A stretch of DNA of 64,000 bases from Acanthochromis polyacanthus (lineage: Eukaryota > Chordata > Actinopteri > Pomacentridae): NCBI RefSeq assembly GCF_021347895.1, contig NC_067113.1, positions 40,463,474 to 40,527,473 on the forward strand, read 5' to 3'. A model generated the notes under the pieces. It saw only the letters and a program-made list of their open reading frames with translations, did no database searches and had not been told where the DNA came from. Both the position numbers and the translations under genes were made by a program. Within the stretch, counting starts at the first letter, position 1, and every line of letters begins with the position of its first letter. This document shows, piece by piece, positions 47,431 to 55,562 of this stretch.

Positions 47431-47523
47431 CCGCAGCAGTACAGCTACCCTTCAATCTTCATCTACGCTCATCGGGCTTCAGGGAAGAGTCATGTGCTGC
47501 ACGTTTTACTGAAGGAACTGGAG
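47431..47523 (+). pseudogene. orc5: orc5-like P-loop exon, apparently isolated
   Basis: Between an acceptor (TTTTGTTCCTCCAG) and a donor (GAG|GTGAGA), 31 codons read PQQYSYPSIFIYAHRASGKS and then HVLHVLLKELE. This corresponds to the second coding exon of ORC5, the origin recognition complex AAA+ subunit, with the Walker A motif. The first glycine of GxxxxGKS is replaced by alanine (AHRASGKS). Exon phase 0 at both sides equals the expected layout. I found neither the exon with the N terminus upstream nor any later ORC5 exon before kmt2e, so a complete gene is not visible. It may be a duplicated remnant, or the gene may be rearranged. Marked as pseudogene for that reason. Confidence 0.65.
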
Positions 47524-48163
47524 GTGAGAGGCACATTTGGTGTCAAGTGACCAAAAGGGCTGAATGATGTGTTAAAGTATGTCTAAAAAAATATCAAATA
47601 TATCTGAAACATGATGTAGAATTACCACACAAGGCTGCTGACATGGATTTGTAAAATCTTAGGCATGACATTCACGTTATAGAGTTCAAATAACTGACAT
47701 CTTTATATCAACCTGAAGCATTTTGTTTTTCTTCAAGGTTAGCTGCACTTTATTTTAACAAAAACAAAATCATTCTAGAACAAGCCATTCTAGCTGGAGG
47801 AAAAGTTGCAAATTGCAGAAAAATTCCTAAAACTTAAACTGCGACTGTGTAAAAACCGTAACAGACATGAAAACACAGATTTACACGGAAAAAGCTGAAA
47901 GCCTCGTGACTCGCTTAAAGTTCGAACGAAGTTTGTGCCGTAAAATCTGCCGGAGCTACAGGGTTCATCAGCAACACTGATGTTAGAGCTGCTCTGCTCA
48001 GTGGCTGTTTACTTTCAAACTCGTCTTGTCACCATGGCAACAGGCCAACTGTCAAAAGATCAAAGGCACATTCCGTTGATGATGTCACCTCTATTCCTCA
48101 CCAGAGCTTACAAGTAGAGGTGAAGTTCTGGTCCGGTACAGACAGTCTGTGTACAGCACCAAG
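47524..48163 (+). other. Spacer and 5' region of the 415-aa ORF
   Basis: No further orc5 exon was recognised. The last 100 bp before the ATG would hold the promoter and 5' leader of the downstream ORF. No TATA box at convincing distance was seen. Confidence 0.4.
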
Positions 48164-49411
48164 ATGGGAGCAAACGCAGGCAAACAGAAAGTGGACCCGA
48201 GAGTGATGCGGCAGATCGAAGAATGGGAGCAGTCGGCTACTCGGAACCTCCGACGGACCAAAGTGGAAATGATTCGGGCTCAGAGCTCATCAAGAAAAGC
48301 TGAGCTCAAGCAACAAGTTGACACCCAGAACGGCATCCTCGATTTCCTCAGAGGAAGGGCAACTAACGAGGAGGACGGCTCCAGGGATCAGAGAGACGAG
48401 GAGATCTCTCTGAGAATGGAGCTCGCAGTGTCCCAGGACAAACTGTGGGAGACCAACGACCGTCTCAGAGCACAGGAAAAAATAGAGAGAGACCTGAAAC
48501 TCCAACTGAGTCACTACCGGACCAAGCAGCAGTCCATGACCAGCCAGATGAACACCTGGATGTCTGAGGTGGACCACCTGAAAAACCAGAACCAGGAGCT
48601 GATGGCCAAACTGCAGGAGGCCCAGAAACGGCTGCAGCAGCTTTCCTGTGAGGCCCCGACCCAGGACCAAGCTGCTGCTACCTCCTCGTCTCCCTCTGCC
48701 TCAATTTTCCCCATGGGCCTGGCTTGGGAGCCCAAGAGGAAACAGCGGCTAAGTCCCCCCCAGCAGGAGAAGATGGCCTCCAGCTCTCTGCTGTCCAGGC
48801 AGCAGCAGCAGGACCAAGCTGCAGAAGGCCTCTCCTCACCACCCTCATCTACCTCCTCGTCTCGGATTGCCTCATTTTTCCCCATGGGCCTAACTTGGGA
48901 GCCCAAGAGGAAACAGCGGCCAAGTCCCCCCCAGCAACAGGCCAAAGAGGACTCGTACGAGTTTAAAGTCTTCCTTGATGAGCCACAGGATCCTCCAGCG
49001 CTCCTCTTTCAGCCCACTCTGGAGGAGATGGAGGAGTTCCTAGAGGAGAACATGGTGGTGACAGAACCCAACCCCAGTGCCATGGAGTCTTCAGATGAAA
49101 CAGATGATTCTGAAGAAGAGTTAGAGGAGGATATAGTGGACGTCTCCCAGACCGCACAGGTTACGGGGACTGAAACTAGATGTTCCTCAGCAGGAGAAAC
49201 CACAGCAGACGTGGCTCCTGCTGAAAATCAAGAAAAAGAAAAACTAGAAGAACTCCCAGAACTGAAAAAGACAGACAGGGAGAAGAAAAAGACACGGTCC
49301 AAGTGGAAGAGGAGGTTTGTTAGTTTCTTTTTGTGCTGTGCAGGATTAGAGTATGATGAAGATGAAGATGATCTTCAGCAGCCACAGAGCACATCTGTGG
49401 TCTCCCTCTGA
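48164..49411 (+). CDS. Uncharacterised intronless protein, 415 aa, predicted N-myristoylated
   Basis: The frame extends 15 nt upstream to a GTG, but the first ATG is at 48164 in a good context (AAGATGG). It gives MGANAGKQK, which fits an N-myristoylation signal (Gly2, small residue at position 6). Residues 15-160 are charged and heptad-like (coiled coil). A proline/serine-rich middle holds an internal duplication of 57 residues: FPMGLAWEPKRKQRLSPPQQ at 182 and FPMGLTWEPKRKQRPSPPQQ at 239. An acidic part (about 295-325) and a basic-aromatic tail, KWKRRFVSFFLCC at 380-392 followed by AG, come next. Its cysteine pair could be palmitoylated. No named family was recognised. The layout (intronless, coiled coil, basic-aromatic tail) parallels the ORF at 44988. 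Confidence 0.7.
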   Translation: MGANAGKQKVDPRVMRQIEEWEQSATRNLRRTKVEMIRAQSSSRKAELKQQVDTQNGILDFLRGRATNEEDGSRDQRDEEISLRMELAVSQDKLWETNDRLRAQEKIERDLKLQLSHYRTKQQSMTSQMNTWMSEVDHLKNQNQELMAKLQEAQKRLQQLSCEAPTQDQAAATSSSPSASIFPMGLAWEPKRKQRLSPPQQEKMASSSLLSRQQQQDQAAEGLSSPPSSTSSSRIASFFPMGLTWEPKRKQRPSPPQQQAKEDSYEFKVFLDEPQDPPALLFQPTLEEMEEFLEENMVVTEPNPSAMESSDETDDSEEELEEDIVDVSQTAQVTGTETRCSSAGETTADVAPAENQEKEKLEELPELKKTDREKKKTRSKWKRRFVSFFLCCAGLEYDEDEDDLQQPQSTSVVSL

Positions 49412-49419
49412 CCTCCAGT

Positions 49420-49625
49420 AGCCTCCCCCTTCCTCCATCTCCCCACCTCTTCAAACTCTGTCACCCTCATCCTCTCTATTTCTTCCCTTTCCTTCTATCT
49501 TTTCTTTTCCTTTCCCTACTACTCTTTCTTTCTTTCTTTTCCTTTCCTTTCCTGTCTCTTGTCCTGTCTTGTGTCCTGTCTCTTGTCCTGTCTTTTGTCC
49601 TGTCCTGCGTCCTATGTGTTCTATG
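49420..49625 (+). repeat. Polypyrimidine tract with CTTGTCCTGT repeats
   Basis: The plus strand is almost only C and T, then shows imperfect 10-15 bp units of CTTGTCCTGTCTTGTGTCCT type. It lies directly behind the stop of the 415-aa ORF and is probably part of its 3' untranslated region. Confidence 0.8.
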
Positions 49626-49629
49626 TTCC

Positions 49630-50060
49630 CCTCTAAAGAATCGCCACCTTATCGCGGTGGAGGGGTTTGAGTGTCCCTGTGATCCTGGGAGCTATGTTGT
49701 CCGGGGCAATAGCCCCTGTAGGGTCTCCCAAGGCAAATTGGTTCTAGGTGAGGGACCAGACAAAGAGTGATTGTGAAAACCCTGCTGACAAAGACGAAAG
49801 CCGCTACCTGGTCCAGACTAGGGAAACCGGGGCCTCTCCCTGGAGCCTGGTCTGGAGGGGAGCTGGTCACAGAGCACCTGGTGGCCGAGTCTTTGGGCCC
49901 TGTGGGGCTTGGTCGGGCACAGCCCGAAAAAGTAACACGGGGTCGCCGCCCGGCAGGCCCACCTTCCACCGGGCAGGACAGCGGGGTCGGGTGCGATGCC
50001 AACCAGGCAGTAGGCAGAAGCGGGCGTCTCGGCGCACCGCCCCTGGGGCATAGACTAGCT
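49630..50060 (+). mobile_element. Non-LTR retrotransposon 5'-region fragment
   Basis: The stretch with AATCGCCACCTTATCGCGGT, GGAGGGGTTTGAGTGTCCC and CTCCCAAGGCAAATTGGTTC is a sequence I recognise from the GC-rich 5' untranslated region of a fish non-LTR retroelement; the family name is uncertain. No reverse transcriptase frame is present and it ends before an AT-rich tail with AATAAA near 50083. The ORFs drawn through it are not real genes. Confidence 0.5.
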
Positions 50061-50446
50061 TTCTTTTCCCCTCTCTAAAAAAATAAATTAAAATAATAAT
50101 ATTTCTGCATATGTGTGTATCAGATCTGAACACTTCATGCCTGATTTCAGAGTTTTCAGGTTTTTGAAGGTCCCTAAAATGAGCTGAATTTGAATTACTT
50201 TCAGGTGATGCTGCTTCCAAATGTTCCAAGGATTATAATCAGAGGAGACTACCTTAAATAATCAGGTTTCAAAGGTTTTTAAGAGGATTTTTGACAATTT
50301 GTTGCTTTGATGAGTCTTCACAGATAATCAGACTTTACTTTTCATAATGTGGATTTATTTTGGAGTGTTTTATGCTGTGATTAGTCCTATAGACATAAGT
50401 ATTAAGATTACACAAATTATTATCTATAGACTTTGAAACTGATTTG

Positions 50447-50541
50447 TTTCAAACATCCAGTTTGAACCCCCCCCCCCCCCCCCCCAGATCAATACACAAT
50501 TCAAAAACACAAGAAAGATTCTGTAGAATTCATCCGCAACA
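50447..50541 (+). repeat. Direct repeat, right copy
   Basis: Matches 44747-44848. The middle is replaced by a run of 19 C. Together the two copies bracket the block with both intronless ORFs and the two isolated exons. Confidence 0.75.
50467..50485 (+). repeat. Poly-C run
   Basis: Nineteen consecutive C, within the right direct repeat. The length may be inexact in the assembly. Confidence 0.9.
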
Positions 50542-51545
50542 AAGGTGTGTGTGTTGCAAAACTTAACCACAGTTGGGTAAAATGATCTCTGTTGCTTAAC
50601 CCTGTAAGTACAATGACCGGCCCCAGCAACCAATGCTAGTCATAGACATGTTTATATGTCTGTGACTAGAAAGCCCTCCTCTGTGCTTCATTCACCCAAG
50701 TCTATTTTAACTAACAGCTCTAAAATAGTTATAAAGTTATCTAGAAGACATAATCCAATAAACTACTCCTCTTTTGTGCTGTATTTTCTTCTACACAGTG
50801 TTTCCCAATACTCTAACCTGTAGGTTCCACTATCAACCAAAAAACTCCTGTTGAAGTTTTCTTCCTATAAGTAGGTAATTAAATATTTTCTCAGTACCTG
50901 ATTCAGGATTGTTATGCAACAATAAACTTTATCTGTTGCCTCCCCTCAGAAAGCTAATAAGAAGACTTCTTGACATGTCAAACTGTTGCAAACTACACCT
51001 TTCTGCACAAGGTGGTGCAGTCCCAACTGTCAAATGTGCCTCCTTTAGTAATACAATCCCTGTTAATGTAGCACCACCGTGTGAAAAATGAAAGAATCCA
51101 AAGTGTTTGCCGCACCGAGCAACTCACTCTTTCTACCCAAAGGTGTGGCTTGTGTTTTTGTCCCTAATTCATAACTGAAAACAAATGAAATGTTACCTGT
51201 ACGGTCTCTCCAGTTGAGCCGTTCTTCATTTGGAATCACAGATGCGTGGAAATTTGACACTGCAATAGATGATGTGAGAATAAAAACGGCAAACACCAGG
51301 TTTTTTTTTTTATTTTAAAACCCTAAATGTGTCTATTTGCATGTGTCTATTTGCATGTGTTAAAATGACAATGCATTGAAAAAATGTACACTTCTGCACA
51401 TATTTAGGGCGAAGTCTGCAGCTGTTTTTCAGGATTTGCGCTCACCTTCTTGGAGGAATCTTCAAGGCACAAGCTGAAATGTAAACATGGTGAGTGTTGG
51501 TTGTGATTCTTCGTTTTGAAACACAAAGAGCCACAGTGGCTTCTT
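50542..51545. other. Intergenic stretch without recognised gene
   Basis: Short ORFs only. Two octamer motifs ATTTGCAT occur 14 bp apart at 51335 and 51349. Confidence 0.5.
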
Positions 51546-51571
51546 CATCATCATCATCATCATCATCATCA
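51546..51571 (+). repeat. (CAT)n microsatellite
   Basis: About eight consecutive CAT units. Confidence 0.95.
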
Positions 51572-51777
51572 CTAAGGCCTCAGTGGATGCACCGATGTCG
51601 GCCAAAATGGAAATACAATTTCTGACAGACTCCCCTGATCAAAGGAAGAACGTGCGAGGCCATCTGTTCGCACAAATCCTAACAGCCTGCAGCGGGCTAC
51701 AGAGAAGATTACACCGAGAGTCATTATTAGCAATTTTCTCCAAACAAGAGACCGCACCCTCGGCGTTGCAGCGACCA

Positions 51778-51926
51778 AACGAGGCGGTTATGCTCACTGT
51801 GCACAAACACAAAAACTGGATGGGCGAACGGAGATGATGCCGCTATTCTTAGAACCACTAGCGGCATCATCTCCGTTCGCCCATCCAGTTTTTGTGTTTG
51901 TGCACAGTGAGCATAACCGCCTCGTT
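51778..51926. repeat. Perfect 67-bp inverted repeat with 15-nt loop
   Basis: 51778-51844 and 51860-51926 are exact reverse complements over 67 bp (ends AACGAGGCGGTTATG and CATAACCGCCTCGTT), separated by ATTCTTAGAACCACT. Only the left arm continues into a longer GC-moderate sequence. It would fold to a very stable hairpin. No transposon ends or target duplication are visible. Confidence 0.95.
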
Positions 51927-52020
51927 ACTTACGCCGCAGATGCAATACAAATGATTTATCACCATTTGTAGTAGTATAAAATTAGAAAAATCAGGCAAAA
52001 ACCAGTGTCTAAATTTTGCT

Positions 52021-52872
52021 TTAAAACCCTCCTGTCGGCCTCCTTTACGGGCATCGAAAAACATTGTTTCTTAATCTGAATTTTTTTTTTTTTTAAATCT
52101 GCCAAAAAATTTCTGAAAATTTGCAAGAAAATTCCAATAATTCCTTAAAAGTTTCCTTTGAAAGTTTGTTTTTTTAAATCCCCCAAATTTGGCAAGAAAA
52201 TTCTTGTAAATATTTTCAAAAAAAGGAGGAAAAATCCTCAAACAAAAAATCCTAAAAATATCTAAAGTGATTACATATGTATCAGTAAAAATTTTTTCTT
52301 TAAGAAGATTCAAGATTTTTATGTGGATGTTCTTAACCTCCTGTCGTCCTGTGGGGCAAATTGACCTGTTTTAAAGTTTTAAAAATGTGGAAAAAAAATA
52401 TCTTTTCACAGTGAGAACTTCCACATTTTCAAATTTTTTTGGGAAATTTTTGAAAATTTTTTGTTGGAAAAAAAACCAAAAAAAAGTTTAAAAGCATTCA
52501 GAAAAAAAAAACAAAATCCAGTGAATTTTGCTGTCAAATTTGGGGATTTTTTATTTTAAAAAAATATATAACTTTTGAGGGAAACTTATCAAGAATTTTC
52601 TTCCTGAAGATTCTGCAAATTTTTATAAGCTTGGGGATTTTTTTCCTGAATTTTTGGACTTTTTTCAGACAAGGCAACAACATTTTTTGGGACAACACGA
52701 GGGTTAAGAAACATTTGTAACATTTTTTTTCCACCAGAAAATGTTCAAAGATTTCCCAAAAATGTTGAAAATGTGGACATCAGAAGTTTCACTGTGAAAA
52801 TATTTTTTCCCCCCACATTTTCAAACTTTAAAACGGGTCAATTTTGACCCGCAGGACGACACGAGGGTCAAT
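52021..52872. mobile_element. TTAA foldback MITE (family A), outer copy of a nest
   Basis: The left part at 52021-52332 and the right part at 52708-52872 together make one family A element whose right end reads CAGGACGACACGAGGGTCAA. The terminal TTAA on the right is mutated. It is interrupted by the inner copy at the TTAA of GTTCTTAAGAAAC. Confidence 0.8.
52333..52707. mobile_element. TTAA foldback MITE (family A), inner nested copy
   Basis: Begins TTAACCTCCTGTCGTCCTG and ends GACAACACGAGGGTTAA. Removing it with one TTAA restores the outer copy, so TTAA is the target duplication. Confidence 0.85.
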
Positions 52873-53360
52873 ATTGTGATTTGAACCCCCGCCCTTCACC
52901 GTGCTGTGTAAAACGTTAGTGGACCTGAACATCTCTAAATCGGTGCTCCTCTTACACCTCTAAATGTGTTTTTTTTTTAATAACTTGATTTGAGATTTCT
53001 GAGGCATTTACACACTGTCAACACTTCCAGTTCTGCTTGCTTCATACACGGATGTACTGTTTTGACGACATCTGGTCTTCCTTGATTGATAATAAGAGGA
53101 CTGAGATGGCAGTGAACAAGCATTTTACAGGTATATGGATGTCCCTGCCTTACTACTTCATCTAATAACCCAGAGTGGTGTGGATATCAGCTACAGCCCT
53201 CCTCTCGCAGGTGGATGTCAGCAGCATTCTTCCCCCCATCCTTAAATGTCTTCTCTCACCTGAAGGCAAAGATCTGATATTTGTCAAAGAAGCCGGCGGT
53301 ACAAATTTTCCCAGAGACAAACGTCATGACAAGTGGTATAAAACTGTCATTACAGTGCTT
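52873..53360. other. Intergenic stretch between the ORF block and kmt2e
   Basis: No gene recognised. A plus-strand frame at 53175-53363 has no family resemblance. Confidence 0.45.
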
Positions 53361-54515
53361 TAATATAATGAACCATGAAAATAGCCAACCAGTGCAGTGT
53401 CTGTGAGTCTCTCCGCTCCACACAAACATACACTCACACACACAAATAATAATAATAAAAAAAGACAAAGTTGAAGAGTCAAGAGGGAGAAAAAAAAATA
53501 AAATAAAAATAATGCTACGGTCACAGAAACATTCAGCTTTGCCAAGAAGAGCGTTCATATTTACAACCATATTTCAAAATGGGATGGGAGCGAATTGTAC
53601 AAGCATAGAAAAGAAAAGAAGCAACTATTTACAAACTGTTCCTGGTGAAAGCTGGAGTAACCACCTATACATTAAATTACACTTTCTACAAATAACCATT
53701 GATATTCAAAAATAAACCGCTAAACGTCCTACCTGTGGGCGACACCACTCTGCCTGCCTCAGAAGACCACGAGCACTCGTTACACAAAATGTCACGCACA
53801 CTTTGCAGCCATTCACACTGTAACACGCACACGCACACACGCACACACACACACACGAGTGCGGCCTCCTTCGGCAGCGAGGCAGGCTCCCAGAAATGGG
53901 TCTTTTCTGAATCTGCAGCGGTGAACAGATATTTGTTGTTAGACAGAGGAATAAAAAAAATAATTGTGTTTTTTTTTCTCTATACAAAAAGCTTTCTCTT
54001 TGCTATAATGAGCCACTAGATTAAAACAAATAAATGGTGTAGAGAGCCGACAACAGACAGGAAGTAAAAGGAATAACTGACAAAGGAGGAGGAGGAGGAG
54101 GAAGGGCATAGGCTGGAATGTCCGTCGATAAACAAAGTGCAGGGCCTCACAACAGGAGTCCAAACAAGACACAGAACAGAGAACTTTCCTCTCCATCACA
54201 GGAAGGATAATATAAAAACGAATGGAGGCCAGAGTAGGGCTATGAGCACCGGGGTGGAGGGGGGGGGGAGGAGGAGGTCGTCCATCTTCATATTTATACA
54301 GTTTTTCTTGAAGATTTTTTTCCGTTGTCCTTTTTTCTAAAATTTTCTGTCCTTGGTTTTTTTTATTAAAAAGTAGCCTTTTCTCCCACAGTCAGCTGTT
54401 TTTCCACTGGCCATGTGTTCAGGTACATAGAAAAGGTATCTACAGCTTATAGTACAGGCCCCTCTCAGGCTAAGAGTTCCTAGGGGCTGCTGGGAGCCGG
54501 CAGCAGAGAGGGCGG
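53361..54515 (-). other. kmt2e: Probable kmt2e 3' untranslated region
   Basis: This lies directly downstream (minus strand) of the kmt2e stop. A minus-strand AATAAA lies near 54357-54366, only about 150 nt after the stop. The true end may be farther. It includes a CA/TG repeat at about 53820-53857 and purine-rich AGG repeats at 54085-54105 and 54250-54275. The extent is inferred. Confidence 0.45.
53820..53857. repeat. (CA)n-type microsatellite
   Basis: Imperfect CACACG/CACACA run in the presumed kmt2e 3' untranslated region. Confidence 0.9.
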
Positions 54516-55562
54516 TCAGTGCCACCCTGTGCTCAGGTACCCCGAGCTGTGGAAGGGGGTCGAGGACGCAGGAGCTCCACGAGTCCCAGAAGGCATCTGG
54601 GAGGCGGTGGCCTGGGCCTGGCCTTGCTGAGTCTGTTGGGGGGGAGGAGGGGGAGGAGGAGGCAGTCCGGTCTGCTGGAGGGGCGGGGGGTACGTGGATG
54701 GGGGCACCGAGGGGTTCGCGGCGCCGCCAGGGTGCAACAACCCCGGCTGAAACCCCCCCAAGTTCTGATAGTGGTGGGGCTGCATCGGGGTGCTGGTGGA
54801 GGGGGCGGGGGGAGGCGGAGGGGGAGGCGGCGGAGGGGTGAGCGACAGAAGGGTGCCACCGGAGGGAGGCGGCTGCTGCTGTTGGGAGGTCTGACCCTGT
54901 GGGGGGGGAGGCGGAGGAGGCGCCGTGCTCAGCATGAGCTGGTGCTGCTGGATGGGGGGAGGAGGCTGCAGGTTGACGTGCAGCAGGGTGGGGCCGGGTA
55001 TCGGGTGTGGGGGTGGAGGAGGAGGCGGCGGCGGGGCAGCTGAGCTCTGATAGTGCACACTGAGGGGAAGAGTCTGCATCAGGGGCTGAGATCCTGGAGG
55101 ATACGGCTGCGTGACGGCGGGTTTGAACCCGGAAAAAGGCCCGGCAGGGGAGGGGCTCTGGCTGGGAAAGTAGGCGGTGGAGACCGGCGGTGCTGGTGGA
55201 GGAGGAGGTGGTGGAGGAGGAGCGCTCTGGTTGTTATACTGAGGGAAAGCAGCAGGTCCAGTCTGAGCCTGGGGCTGTGGTTGGTTTTGAGGCTGGGCGG
55301 AGAACAGCGCCCTCTGGCTGCGGTACGGCGAGCCCTGAGGCTGAGGTTTGGGGGAATGGAGGAGGGAGGATCCAGGGTAGTGGACAGGAGACGAGGGTAG
55401 CGGGGTGGGGTGCAGCTTCGTCGGGGTCAGAGGGGCCGGCTTGGGTCCCGCAGGCTTGTTTGGTGGCTGACTGGTCGGATTTGGCGTTCGAGGCTGACCG
55501 TCAGCGTCTTCCTCCTTTGCTGACCGACTGGGAGGTTGGACAAGAGGGCCGGGAGAGCAGGG
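54516..55562 (-). CDS. kmt2e: kmt2e last exon, proline-rich C terminus
   Basis: 348 codons and TGA. It starts [10 protein letters not shown], passes through [13 protein letters not shown] and several runs of 8-11 prolines and ends YLSTGWH, compared with the GSGWH end of mammalian KMT2E. The acceptor is TTCCCGTACAG. Such poly-proline runs are typical of the KMT2E C terminus. Opposite-strand frames here are shadows. Confidence 0.92.
   Translation of the reverse strand, partial: PCSPGPLVQPPSRSAKEEDADGQPRTPNPTSQPPNKPAGPKPAPLTPTKLHPTPLPSSPVHYPGSSLLHSPKPQPQGSPYRSQRALFSAQPQNQPQPQAQTGPAAFPQYNNQSAPPPPPPPPPAPPVSTAYFPSQSPSPAGPFSGFKPAVTQPYPPGSQPLMQTLPLSVHYQSSAAPPPPPPPPPHPIPGPTLLHVNLQPPPPIQQHQLMLSTAPPPPPPPQGQTSQQQQPPPSGGTLLSLTPPPPPPPPPPAPSTSTPMQPHHYQNLGGFQPGLLHPGGAANPSVPPSTYPPPLQQTGLPPPPPPPPQQTQQGQAQATASQMPSGTRGAPASSTPFHSSGYLSTGWH

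Noticed and set aside
49649..50229. Several 70-120 codon ORFs on both strands
   Set aside because: They lie in a GC-rich retroelement fragment and show no protein family.
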